Under the pieces are notes generated by a model that was given only the letters and a program-made list of their open reading frames with translations, searched no databases and was not told the DNA's origin. Positions 46,553 through 58,500 of a stretch of 64,000 nt of DNA are shown here, piece by piece (position 1 is the first letter of the stretch; each line of letters opens with the position of its first letter). Location: positions 18,935,475 to 18,999,474 of the forward strand of contig CAMGYJ010000008.1 of the NCBI GenBank assembly GCA_946122785.1. The letters run 5' to 3'. The stretch comes from Linum tenue (taxonomy: Eukaryota; Streptophyta; Magnoliopsida; Malpighiales; Linaceae). The position numbers were made by a program, and so were the translations under genes.

Positions 46553-49396
46553 ATGACCCATAGCCAGTCGGGAGGTTTACTGCCGTTGGATCCAGAGATT
46601 GAACGCACCTGCAACCAACTTCGGAGACAACAGCGAGCTAGACTGGCTACGGTGGAGCGCAGAGACTGCCAATTGAGCAGCGAGTCCGAGGACGAGTACG
46701 AGATGGAAGGCGATCACAACCCACCTCCGGCGAACCAGATCCTGGGGAACGACCCCAATCCCTAGGGAGCTGGGGTCCATCATCATCCACCACCACCGGG
46801 TCCCACCTTGGAGTACTACTATACTCCACGGATTGCTGACATCCGCCCGGTCATCCTCTATCCGCCCATTCCTGCAAACAACTTCGAGATCAAGCCATGC
46901 TGGATTCAACTCATTACATCCTCTATCCAGTTCCATGGCTTGAAGGATGAGGAAGCCCGGGTACATCTTTCTCGTTTTCTCCAATTGACGAACGGGTTCA
47001 AACTGAACGGTGTCCCGGATGACGCAATCCGCCTTCACCTCTTCCCCCATTCTATGGCGGGGAATGCTAAGAGGTGGTTGGAGACCCAGCCCCCATTGTC
47101 CATCACTTCTTGGGACGATCTGGCAGACAAGTTCGTGCACAGGTACTATCCGGCATCGAAGACCACAGAGATTCAGCGGGAGATCACTCACTTCCGCCAA
47201 GAGCCAGATGAGTCACTTCGTGATGCATGGGAGCGGTACATGGGATACTTCTGGCAGTGTCCCCATCATGGCTTCAACGATGCATTCACGGTAGGGAACT
47301 TCTACAGCGCCCTCACTCCAGACAGCCAGAGGGTAATCGAGTCTCTATGCCCAGGAGGGGATATCCTTACTAAGACTCCACCCGAGCTGAACCAGATGAT
47401 CAGTACCTTGGCTGCCCGAGATCATTCCTGGGGACAGAACAACAGAGGCAGGAATTCCCGGGACCGGGGTGTGCACGCTATGGAGGCCAGGTCCGGGTTA
47501 GAGCAGCAGGTGGCTAAGTTGGTGCAGACGTTGAAGCAGCCCAACAGTCTCCTTCCGGGCCGAGGTATAGCGACGCCTGCAGTAGCTCTGTGTCAGTGGT
47601 GTGAGAGCCCGAATCATCTGGTGGAGGACTGTCATGCCATGAGGGAGTCCTCTACTCCCCAAGAGCAGGTGGACTTCATCGCCAATGCTCGGCGCCTGGA
47701 CCCATATAGCACTACCTACAATGAGGGATGACGCCAGCATCCCAACTTTGCCTGGAGCAGCAACGCCAATAAACCACCTGGTTTCCCAGCTCCAGCGGGT
47801 GGTTTTCAGCAAAGGCAGCCCTTCCAGGCTAGGCAGGGGCCACCACCACAACAGCAGCCCTACCAGCCTAGGCAGGGGCAGCCATTCCAGCAGCCCCAGC
47901 GTCAGTATGCCGAGCCAGCAGCAGCGCCAGCTCCCGATAATCAGATGATTGAGCTGAAGAACATTTTGGCGGCATTCATGACCACCAGCTAGGCGAATTT
48001 CACGAGGGTGGACCAGAGCATAGCCTCACTGGAGGCAGGACAGAGGAACCAGGGTGCCATTCTGCAAGATTTACAGAACCAGGTGGGTGTCATAGCTCGC
48101 CAAATTACTACCCGGTCCCCGGGGACTCTACCTGCCACCACCGTTCCCAATCCACGTGAGCCGCTCCAGCAGCTGGATGCCATCTTCACCAGGAGCAGCA
48201 AGACCATTACCGCTGATCCTGCCCCGGCCAGGCAGGAAGAGCCTCTACCTGCTTCAGCACTTCCAGCCGATGATGCAAAAGCGCGGGTGGAGAAGGAAGT
48301 TCCGGCTCCTAAGCCACAGCCAGTGGTTAAGGAGCATGTGCCCCAGCTTCCCTTCCCCACTCGCCTACATAAAGATAAGCTGGAGACTGAGTTCGCCAAA
48401 TTTATGGCAATGTTGAAGTAGCTCAACATCAACGTACCATTTGTGGAGGCACTGTCGAAGATGCCCAAGTACGCAAAGTTCATGAAAGATCTCCTCACCA
48501 ACAAGAAGAAACTTGGAGATCTCTCGACAGTGCTGCTGAGCGAGGAGTGTTCTACTATCCTGCAGAACAAGCTGCCCAAAAAGCGCAAGGATCCAGGGAT
48601 TTTTACTATCCCTCTTACTATTGGCAGCATGCATGTAGGAAAGTTCTTGGCGGACCTAGGCGCTAGCATTAATGTCATGCCATATAAATTGTTCAAAAAG
48701 CTAGACCTAGGTGAACTTAGCCCTACTAGGATGAGCATTCAACTAGCTTATCGTTCCGTTGTGCATCCTAGGGGTATCATAGAAGATCTGCTTGTTAATG
48801 TGGGTGCATTCACATATCCTGTTGACTTTGTTATTCTTGATATACATGAGTATGTGGATGTGCCTTTGATCCTAGGTAGACCATTTCTTGCCACCGCCAA
48901 GGCACTTATTGATGTGCATGATGGTAAACTGATCCTGCATGCTGGAAATGAACAGGCTACTTTTTCTGTGATTGAGTTTGATCACTGTGCTATGATTGCT
49001 GTCACACCTGTGCATGCTATTTCTGACCAGGTACACGAGCCTGTCGTGTATCCTTCTGCATCTCTCATTTTGCAGGACCCTCCTCTCACTCCTTCGCCGC
49101 CATTCCACCCAGCCTCACCGCCGAATAAAAAGCTCAAAGAGGCGTGGCGGCCGAAGCAGCAGGTGCCTAAGCCCACTCGGAAGAAAGGTGGAGACCACTA
49201 TGAGCTGGTCCCACCTCCTGCATCACGATCACCCTGGTCATCCGCGTACTCACTTGCCTGCATTCTTCCGGATGGCCAGGTCGAGCTCACCAATGCTGGT
49301 GGTTGCACCCGTCGGGTGCACGGGCACCACCTGAAGCTGTACCTCAAGAGTGACGTGGATCCTCTCTTGGAGGCACCTGTTCTCGCGGACCCTTAG
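46553..49396 (+). pseudogene. Athila-type gag-protease frame with four in-frame stops
   Basis: One reading frame of 947 codons, with no frameshift, is cut by stops at 46763 (TAG), 47729 (TGA), 47990 (TAG) and 48419 (TAG). Gag shows the Athila pattern ANNFEIKPCWIQLI, FHGLKDEEARVHLSRFL and DDAIRLHLFPHSM. A CCHC knuckle CQWCESPNHLVEDC lies at about 47592-47633. The region 47740-48420 is Gln/Pro-rich linker. The aspartic protease follows: VGKFLADLGASINVMPYKLF (DLGAS, about 48640-48690) and PLILGRPFLATAKALIDV. The frame then jumps to a C-terminal polyprotein tail (KLKEAWRPK...) with no reverse transcriptase, RNase H or integrase between, so the pol centre is deleted. Confidence 0.88.
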
Positions 49397-49653
49397 TTCC
49401 GCCATGGGCGTCCAGCTAAAAGACGGTAAAGACGCGCTTGTGGGGAGGCAACCCCACCACGGTTTGCATTTTCTTTTCCCTTTTATCTGAGTTTTTGTGT
49501 CGTGTCGAGTCAGTTGCATGTCTGTAGTGAAGTTCGGTCGTCTGTGATGCCTCGATTTGGTGTTTTTGTGCAGGAGAGGTCGAAATTTCGGAGAATGAGA
49601 ATTTTGGGCGGAAGGGTAAAATACCCGGTCATGAGCCAAAATACCCGAATTCA

Positions 49654-50134
49654 GTGGCGAATTAGTGACTTTAGTCGAGGTGCCAATTCGCTATTCTGTA
49701 CCGAATTCAATTCGGTAGTGGAGGTTTGGTTCGCTAGGGCCTCAATCTGTTTACTCCGGTGGAGGTTAGTCGCCCGCTAGAGACTCAGATTGAGAGGGTC
49801 TGGAGACCTTTAGTCGAGACTTCAGACTATTTAAGAACCTTCCGCAGTATAACTTTCATGAAAACTGAACTTGGTAAATTGCAATCCGACTTAACTGCAG
49901 TCTAGGGGGAACCATATCCGGGTGACCTCTCTTGACTTGACAACAACCGTTTACTTGCTTTGTGTTTTTGTTTGCTTGAATCTGCACTAAAAGATCACTG
50001 CTAGATAACGAGAATTCACCGAGTAGTCATCACATCTAGGACCCGGGTTGACAATAAAACCCGAACCCGCTATACTACGCTTTAGGAAGTGGTTACACTT
50101 CGCCATTTTCTAGAGTGACAGTAGGAGTGAGTCA
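49654..50134 (+). repeat. Athila-type LTR segment 3 (last 481 bp only)
   Basis: Matches 45924-46404 with only a few substitutions (for example GAGGAGCC versus GAGGTGCC). It is joined directly to internal sequence, so the polypurine tract and the first about 884 bases of this LTR are missing. Confidence 0.9.
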
Positions 50135-50139
50135 CCGAT

Positions 50140-51507
50140 CGAGAGACTTCTGACTAACATAGATAAATCAATTCTATCGTGTTTTAGAATACGTAGTTTC
50201 AAATTATTGTTTAAATATACGGATCCTATCTCAAGATTGTTTACTTTCTTATATATCCTAAGCTCGAAATTATTAAAGCTACTAAGGTCAGGATCTTGAT
50301 CGAGCCGTCTCCAATTTGTCGGCCAAAAAGATCTCTAAGATTGACCACACGGTTGGATAGGTTTCGGAATTCCTTTCCTCTATTGAAAATGAGTTAGTCG
50401 TCTGCGTGAATCACCTTATTCTAGACTCTATTAGACGACACAACATTATCGTTAAGAAATTTAAAAAATAAATCATTTGGTAATTGAAATTTTAGAGTCT
50501 AAATGAAAAAGTGAAAAATATAATTATCGATTAAAGTGACACATTTTTACTAATTCCTCTTCGAGTCTAGCCACTAGTCAGGACATGCAAGTCCCACACA
50601 TTCACAAACTCAACCTACCAAGGCCCTAGCTAGGTATGTGGCTTCTAGCTTTCTTGATCTTTCGTGCCCCTCTCCTTAGCCGACCCTGAGCGTCTCTCTC
50701 TACCTCATTTCTCGGGTCCATTATTCCACTCGATAAGACATTTATAATCAAACAATATTTCGTTTGTATCAAATTGAACTTTAGAAGTTTGACACAACTT
50801 AGAATCGTGCATGCCTACGATAATTCCTAAACACCACTATATAAAGTCGATTTAAACAAAACTTGGTGTCTAGTCTACCTCTCTCCTAGAACCATTTCAA
50901 ACCACCACAGGTTTTATAACTAAAACTCTAAAAACATAAGTAGATTTCATAATTAAGATCAAAGCCACCACACCTCTAGTACTCAACGACCATACCTAGG
51001 CTATCACCAGATTTTCTCCTCCTTTTTTTTCCATTAGATTTTCTCCTTCATGTTTCAACTTTAACACACAAAGTCCAATAACTAATATTAATTTTGGGCC
51101 TGGGCGGTCGCGGCTTGCGTATTACGTTTATGTTATTGTAATGCTCTCTTGCAAGCCCACTGGAGGAAGTCCATGTGATGAGCCAAAAGTCCACCATGCA
51201 GGATTTATTTCCCCTCTTTCTTTCCCCCCTCCTTTTGCGGGTCAAATTCCTTGCGGAGGAAAGGTCAATCAGGATTCATCACCTAAATTTCAGCGGTCAA
51301 ACAAATCTTAACCCAAATGCTGTTGCTGAGAACCGGCGCCGTTGGACCAGGGAAAGACATTCTTTCTTTTCTTGGATATTTTAAAATCTTCATCAGAGAA
51401 TCCACATCAACTTTACCTTATTTAAATGTCAAGTCATATCCTATGCAAATTCATATTGGCTAGTAGGAATCCAGGTAGTTAATGAGATTAGTAGTTAACA
51501 TAGTTTT
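50140..51507. other. Intergenic, no gene seen
   Basis: Starts with the continuation of the minisatellite block to about 50155, then A/T-rich sequence with short frames only. Confidence 0.5.
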
Positions 51508-51584
51508 AAGGGTGTTGACACCTAAAATTAATTTGGCCGGAATTAAATGCCGCATTGATTAGTCTCGTCATTTAATTCGATGCC

Positions 51585-52345
51585 GAGGGTAAAAAACGGT
51601 GTCGTTTGGAGTCGAGCGGCGTCGCGGAGAGTTAAAGCGATACCGCGAAACAGAGAAACGGTACCGCAAGGAAGCTCAGCGGTGCCGCGGCATCAGAAAC
51701 GACACTGTTTGCCAAAAGAGGGCCGCGCGTTTAGCTGGGTGTTGGAGGAGGAATTTTCTCTAATTAATTATTATTATTTGTTTCCTTGTTGGATAGGGAG
51801 AAGCGGCACCGCGGAGAGCTAAAACGGTGCCGCGGAATTAAAACCGGTACCGCGAGAAAGCCCAACGGTACCGCTATACTAGCAAAAGACAGTGTTTAAT
51901 AATAAACAGTGTCGCGGAAGGAAAAACAAACGGAGCCGTTTTGGCGCTAATGATGTCGTTGGTCAATACACGAGCTGGACTAGTGATGGCCAGATTAATT
52001 ACTTAATATTTTTAATGGCTTTTTAGCGTGGTATCAATTAGTTGAAAGCGATGCCGCGAGTGGGCCAAACGATGTCGCAGTAGTTAAAACGATAGTGTTA
52101 AATGCAAAGCGGCATCGCAAAGTTCAACAACATCGCAGAAATAAAAAACGATGTTGTTTAATTAAGAACGGCGTCGCGAAGTGAGAGTTTGACGGCGTGT
52201 CAACAATGATGGCCGGTTTAATTAATTAATATTTTAAGGATCAGTTAAGACGGTGTCGCTTTAGCCGACATCGTGGGAGATATCGACACCGTCGAGGTAC
52301 TGAAACGATGTTGTTTAATAGAAAACAACGTCGCAGTGGCGAGAG
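51585..52345 (+). repeat. Array of degenerate ACGGTRCCGCGR motifs in the solo LTR U3
   Basis: Some twenty or more motifs of the type CGGTGCCGCGG, CGGTACCGC, CGATGTCGC and CGGCGTCGCG recur at about 15-25-base spacing, separated by short A-rich linkers. A larger repeat of about 220-250 bases is marked by TTAATTA runs near 51760, 51990 and 52225; the last two follow GATGGCC. The array stops about 180 bases before the TATA-like site. Confidence 0.8.
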
Positions 52346-52834
52346 TTCAGCAATGGTGGATTTCGGCTCAATGTCGTTTTGGCCAAGTTGCCACGTGTCC
52401 AAGCGGTTTCGCACTCGTGGGAGTTACGCAACAAGGAGGAAGTTACCTGCACGGTTGACAGGAATGAAGACGTGGGAGACAAAGGCGCGAAGGCAGTTAC
52501 TACGACTGCGGGGAGAAGAGCGAAGTATAAAGATTGGGAAGAGAGAGAAGTTCGGGAAGGGCAAAAATCAAATCACAACTGCACCATCGCAGAATTTATC
52601 GTTTTCTCACTAGTTTTCGTAGAACCGCTCTGTCAAAGACCTCCTTTGCAGAGTCGTAGTCGTAGCTTGTAGTCGTAGTCGCGGAGCTCTCCAGAGGAAC
52701 CTCCATAGGAGTAGAGGTAACGTAACTTAGAACACTCTCGGTTTGGTTTCTCGTTTCTCGTTGAACACCCTCGTTCGAACGTAGTTTGGAGAGGTGGTGA
52801 ACTGAGTAATGGTTGTTTGATTAGAGGTCAAAGG

Positions 52835-52950
52835 TGCATCGATCAAATCAACGACGCCGACACCGGCGGCGGATATTTGACGATCGTCTTGGTTTCTGCT
52901 TTAATCGATCAAATCAACGGCGCCGACTTCGGCGGCGGATATTTGACGAT
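52835..52950 (+). repeat. Short direct duplication downstream of the LTR TATA site
   Basis: ATCGATCAAATCAACG...GGCGGCGGATATTTGACGAT occurs twice (52835-52882 and 52903-52950) with three or four differences. It lies in the transcribed (R/U5) part of the solo LTR. Confidence 0.85.
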
Positions 52951-53026
52951 TTTGCTGATTTTGTGTTTGTGCTTACTTGAATACAGTGCGCATTGAACAC
53001 GCGAGTTTCGCCAACGAAACAAAGGG

Positions 53027-56000
53027 TAAATAGGATATAATGAAAACTAGTCAGGGACCCGGTCAGTTGGCCGAATACAATCTTCAATTGCGTTAATTCA
53101 GCATCATGCGAGATACGTATATATTTGGTAGTATAATAAAATCTAAATTATTCAAATGGATTGGTAGTATAAGAGAATCCAAATTGTTATAGGTCTTTAA
53201 CCATTCAAAAGAATCAACATTATAGTATTTTCCTACATTCTATCATACGCATAAACTAAAATTATGTAAAAAGCGAAAGACAAACCTCATGCAAGGTAAC
53301 CGACTCATACAAAAAATGAAAATCAACATTTTATTTACTCCTCATTTTCAAGATTACTGAATGTTTTCTTTAGACTTGTTTGTGTTTCCTCGACCATGAG
53401 TAACATCATCATATCCACTAATAACAATATATTCATCTCCTTTGTAAAACATTTATCTCCATTACCAATTGCCTCTTTTTTTCATCTTGGATTTCAATAG
53501 TCTCTTCTTTGTTTTCCTGCACTTCATTTAGCACAAAAATTTAATGGTAATGTATGACAAATACACATCATCTATTTTATTGGAGTAGAATCCACTTCGT
53601 CCAAATAATTAACTACATCCCTGATATTTTCTTGCTCCCCATCACCGTACCTATATCTCCCTCGCGAAAAAGTCTTCCTTTTTCTCAATAACACATCATC
53701 ATCTCTAGTATCATATCCGTTAAACAGTCTCAATCTTGTTCTCATGCATTAGCATTGTGAATTTAGATTATTGGCATTCAAAAGCAAAACATGTGGTGGG
53801 CATATGTGCAGTTTCCACAAAAGTACTCGTCTCACTCTTCTTCGAATTTTATGGACACACTTTCCATCCATTTTAACACCATCCATTCTTAACTCTGATA
53901 ACTTTGCGTTTGATGGAATACATATTTTGCTACATATTGCCGAAAGTGTTAGTTAATGAAACAGATACTTACCTCTTCTCCTTATTAATTTTTAATTGAT
54001 TTAGCTCTTGTACATTTTGATTTGGATTAGCTGTTCGGATCTTTTGTGCTTTCACAAGAGAATGTGTTGCATCTTTGTCACTTTTTTACAAAAAAGAAAA
54101 TGATAACTAATCTCTTTTTTGCTTATTAAATTGTCGTGAATTTCACTTTGGTCTAAAATTAATTATTTATGTAATTCTTGGATTTGCTAGCATCAAGGTT
54201 GCTCCATATGAGGAGAAATGCTCTTGTCTCCTGCAAATTTGATGGTCGTTTAACTAATCGTGATTAATTTATTTTAAATGGTTGGATTAATAATAAAGTA
54301 ATCAAGATGTATATGTACCATTGTATGAACGACATATATTGATGTAATGGCCAGGATGAGAGGGCAATAATCCGCATTTGCAAGGATGATATTTTAATTG
54401 GGTAACTACTCTATCAAATATATTTACCTTCATAATTAACCAATCCCCTGTACCCAAATTGTATATTAGATTTCTGATTAGAGTTAAGTAATACATGCTA
54501 TTTTTAATTGAAAGTTGAAAGAGCTACATATTCGGGAAGTTTTAGTTAAAGCCCTTGCAGGTAACTTATCCTGTGAGTCAAGTAGATATCAATATCCCAA
54601 ATAAACTTTTAAAATCCACACAGTTCTGAAGTCAAGTCTCGGAAAAAGACCTCAACCAATTGATATCGGCTTCACGATCCTCATCTCCCCCTTCATAAAA
54701 GGGACTGAAAAAGTTGGTGAACAACATATGTGGAATGAAAATTTAAGGTTAATTTTGTTGTATCCACATCGAATTTAAGTAAATTTGAATTGAGATTAGT
54801 AATCCAAACATGACAGAAATTTCCTTTAGCCGCACTTTTTGTCAATCTCTATTGTTTGATGAAATTAAACTTGGTAGTCTAACTCTATGATCAAGAAACA
54901 TATGTTGAAAATCCTAATTTGCCCACTTGAGAATTTGCACCAAAATATCATTACCCTGAAGAAAAAAATAGGCCTATTAATAATATGGGTTAATACCTTA
55001 AATTGGCCCGAACTATACCCAATAATCTACTTTTGGCCAGTGGTTTTAAAAATTATTATCTTGGCCTCAACTATACATCAATTTGGACGGTCAACATTGT
55101 TGACTAACGGTCAACATTGTTGACTAACGGTCAACGCTCCAGCTCACTACCACGTTAGCAACAGATAAATAAAAAAATTGAAATTCCCAATTATTTCCAA
55201 TTTCATTTATTTATCTAATAATAAATAAATATTGGTGATGAAAATATAAGAATTTTAGCACATCTAATCATGCATATTATTTCCTAATAAAATCTGAAAA
55301 GGGAATTTAGAAGCAAGACTGAAGAATTGTAGCACTTAAATACAATTTAAACCTTCCACAATCATGAATATACATTAATTGAAAAGATTAAATTCTACTA
55401 CATATTAACACATTTTGGGGAGTGAGTAGGAAAATGATACTAAGTTTAGTAAAACATCAACAACGTTTCAATAGAGATATGTCACGAAAGTATAAGAGCA
55501 GGGTCAATGACAAAGAAAGAACACATGAAACAATTTGTAAGCTAACAAATTATCAATATGTGGATTAAGTGCGCAAATATGAGCCATTGGTAAAAATAAA
55601 GTAATCTAATTCATAAAGTATACAATTCATCGCTTATTTTGAAACTCAAATAGTTTTCAATATATACAATCCAACAATCATTATAAATTGGTTATTAGTT
55701 TGATAGTTAACAAAGTAAAGCTGCAACATATATTACAAAATTTTATCATTATCAATTATATAAACTTTTACCAAAAATTTCTCTCACCCGCCTAAGTCAA
55801 TTAAGTAATTGCACCCGGCATAAGTAGAGCTCCATTACACTTGTGTTTATTTATGCCGTAGGTGAAACTAATTAGAGGCTAGCCCATATAAATTAAAGGA
55901 AAAGACCAAAGGGTGCTTCCGTTCTCCGCGCAGGTACTGGAAAAAGGGAATGAAGTGGCTTGCGGAGAAGAATCTCCATATATGTATTGTAGGATGTAGG

Positions 56001-57236
56001 ATAGGATGTAGGATATAGGATAGGATATTATTAGTATATAAATAATACTAATAATTAAAAGAAAAAATGAACGATTAAAACACCTAACCAATTAGATTGT
56101 GAACAATTGACACTTTTGGAATAGTTTGGGCTTTCAAATATGTAACATAAATGTTGATAACATTACGTTAGATTGTGAACAATTGACCCAAAAACGTTGA
56201 CAATAATTGTTGGTAATTATTAATATTCTATGATTAACCCTAAAACAATACAAGATCTCGTTAACAATGGTTTCGTAAGTAACCGGGGATAAAACGTTCA
56301 CAACCATAATATAAACCATTAATAACATCTCGTTGTTGCGTTGAAAATGTAGGTAAAATCATTGGTAGTGATCAGATCTAATGGTAGATAATACTATAAC
56401 AAATCATTGATAACTCCTTTCAAAAATATTGATAAGGCTGATACCACAAAGTTTATTAATGATTTGCAAGTAAAGTTTAGCAACATTGATAACGAATGTG
56501 AGCTTCGTGTATAATTTGATTGGAAACTAACTGTGGTTATGCGGGCCGGAATAAGGGTTTTGGGCTTCATATCACCAAACGCGCAACATCACTTAATAGG
56601 GGTAAAATGTCCATAGGTACTCATCCATGAAACACTCGAGTGCCAACAATTTCAAATTGGAGAAACAATGAAGTCATGAATCCATATCTTATAAATTGAA
56701 ATTACATTTTGTTACTATCAAATACTTATATTTCATAAGCTCTAATGTTTTAACGCCAAACATATTCTTCTTCCTGTTAATAAAACTTACCTCAAGTGTT
56801 GCCAAAGTTGTGGAATAATATTAGTCGATTGATACATATTTCATGAGATTATATAACAAGTTATATAACAAGCACTACTAGTATATATTAACCAACTAAT
56901 TTTCTTTGGCTTTGATCCATTTCCAGCTTACGACAAACAGTATAAATAAAAGCATGCCCAAATTTAGAATGACTAGGATAATGTAAAGTATTGGGTTTTG
57001 GTCCAATTGGAGAGTAGCAGGAAGGAAAGGATGATCTCAATTGCCAAGCTAGGGCATGTGGCCAAATGGATCCATTTTGCCTATTGTTCTACCAGTTCAG
57101 GAAAATGTTTCATTTTCGTTAACTCTGTTTGTAAACGGTTGTGCACAGTGGGATTATCTTCTTTGGCTGTGGGCCAGTGGCCCGTGAATTTCTTTGGTGA
57201 GTGGGCTCTGTTGGAGTTAGGAGTCAATAGTGATCA
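53027..57236. other. A/T-rich intergenic region, no gene established
   Basis: The stretch 53280-53960 has a more coding-like texture on the minus strand but stops in every frame; I could not assign it. TTAATACCTTAAATTGGCCC (about 54990) looks like a transposon end without a partner. 55977-56040 is a GGATGTAGGATA-type simple repeat. Confidence 0.45.
55089..55133. repeat. 20-bp tandem repeat
   Basis: GGTCAACATTGTTGACTAAC repeats about 2.2 times. Each unit is itself partly palindromic (GTCAACATTGTTGAC). Confidence 0.9.
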
Positions 57237-57578
57237 TTGCTGCTAGAATTGGGTTGGCTCCTGAGATTCTGCTGGTCCAGGCACCAGCAGGCTCAGATTA
57301 CCAATCCACTGGCGGGAGACACTGCTGACACTAGTGCGGAGGCAGACCTCGAGCTTCCTCAGTTCGAGGAGAGGACCTTCGGCAGTTTGGCAGAGCAGCA
57401 GGGTTTTAGAGCGAACTCTGACTATGCCATCTGCCTGGAGGAGTTCGCCGAGACGACAGTCGTGTCTGTAGTTCACGGTTGCCGCCACGCTTACCACTCA
57501 GCTTGCATCGCTGAGTGGGTGACACGTGGTAGCCGATCGCAGCCACGTCGGTTTCCTTTGTGTCGCCAGACTTTTTAG
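57237..57578 (+). pseudogene. RING-H2 (ATL-like) E3 ligase relic lacking two zinc ligands
   Basis: The frame encodes a C-terminal RING-H2 region: ICLEEFAETTVVSVVHGCRH then AYHSACIAEWVTRG and PLCRQ. Intact proteins bind an E2 and transfer ubiquitin. Against C-x2-C...C-x-H-x2-H-x2-C...C-x2-C, the first Cys is Tyr (DYAIC) and the seventh is Phe (FPLC). Each change needs one base (TGT to TAT, TGT to TTT). Loss of both ligands should abolish one zinc site and much of the other. The upstream half (Gln/Glu/Asp-rich) is poorly conserved, no membrane segment is evident and the true start is unclear. Alternatively it is a fragment carried by a transposon. Confidence 0.7.
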
Positions 57579-57888
57579 ACTTTTTCTTTACGTTCCATTA
57601 GTGTAAAGCGTCATGTAATGATAAAAGAAACTAAAAGCTTCCGTATTTTGGAAATGACATACAGGAATAGGACTAGAGAGAGTCACTAATGTACTTAAAA
57701 AATTCATGAATTGTCATATAATTAGCACGTGCGCACGCGGCGCTTGACGACTTCTGGAGTGGAAACAACCCTTGCTCTGCTCTGCTCTGCTGAGTAAAAT
57801 GTTTGAGCGTTTCGGTGCTTTCTGGGTTTGGATGACAAAAGGCGAGAAGACGTACGGCGGCTCGTGGTAAGCTTAATGCGATAGTTAT
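57579..57888. other. Short intergenic, no gene seen
   Basis: Contains a CTCTG pentamer run (about 57774-57790). The downstream remainder of the neprosin gene was sought here on the minus strand and is absent. Confidence 0.5.
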
Positions 57889-58443
57889 TAGGAATGGCAA
57901 TTTACCCATCCATGGGTAATTTTGCCCAAACCCAAGTAGACCCATTTATTATGGGTAGGGTTTGGGTGATGTGTGTATGGGTTTGAGGTTTGTATATGGG
58001 TTTGGGTTAGATATGGATATTATCTAAATGGGTATGAGTTGGATATGGATATCCATTTACTTGAGGGTGTTTTAACTACACATGCAAAAATTGGACTTAT
58101 TTGTAAAACTTGAAAATTTTAGGTACCAAAATGTAAGACCAAAAAAATTTAGGTACCAAAACGTAATTTTCCGTCGATATTTTGAGGACTTATATGCAAA
58201 AAAAATCAAATTTAGGTACTAAACATGCATATCTATTAAGTTTAGGTACCAAACTGTAATTTGTATTTGGACATGGGTACAAACCCAAATCCATTTGTTA
58301 TAAACCCAACCCAACCCAAACTTAATGGGTATGGGTACAAACCCATCAAACTTTACCCATATCCATATATTTGGAGTTCATACCCAACCCAATTGGGTTG
58401 GATAGTAAAATACCCATGGGTATGGGCAAAATTGCCATCCCTA
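57889..58443. mobile_element. hAT-like MITE rich in CCCAT/ATGGG repeats
   Basis: Ends TAGGAATGGCAATTTACCCA and, inverted, TAGGGATGGCAATTTTGCCC. Flanks CGATAGTT (57879-57886, then two extra bases) and CTATAGTT (58444-58451) look like an 8-bp duplication with one mismatch. Subterminal ATGGGTTTGGG/CCCAAACCC repeats are typical of this plant MITE type. It lies 58 bases past the last retained neprosin exon, on its 3' side. Confidence 0.65.
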
Positions 58444-58500
58444 CTATAGTTCAAAGAGCACGAATGAAAAAGAATACTGTAAAAACCATGGATAACTTAC

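Larger units (their letters stand above)
44435..50134 (+). mobile_element. Rearranged Athila-type Ty3/gypsy element with three LTR segments
   Basis: Flanked by a perfect 5-bp duplication CCGAT (44430-44434 and 50135-50139). Order: LTR 5' fragment (44435-44537, 103 bp); 3' internal sequence with polypurine tract (44538-45039, ending GTGTGGGGGAG); complete LTR (45040-46404, 1365 bp, TGATAG...GAGTCA); primer site TTTTTGGCGCCGTTGCCGGG (46407-46426); gag-protease region; truncated LTR 3' part (49654-50134, 481 bp). Reverse transcriptase, RNase H and integrase are absent, so it is non-autonomous. The 481-bp LTR copies differ at only a few positions, so it is fairly young. The layout fits LTR-internal-LTR-internal-LTR followed by two deletions. 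Confidence 0.88.
51513..53021 (+). mobile_element. Solo LTR (1.5 kb) of an LTR retrotransposon
   Basis: TGTTGACACC...ACGAAACA bounded by a perfect 5-bp duplication AAGGG (51508-51512 and 53022-53026). There is no internal region or second LTR, so it is a solo LTR left by intra-element recombination. A TATA-like GTATAAAG (about 52523-52530) sets U3 to its left. The superfamily is not certain; length and ends suggest Ty3/gypsy. Confidence 0.85.
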
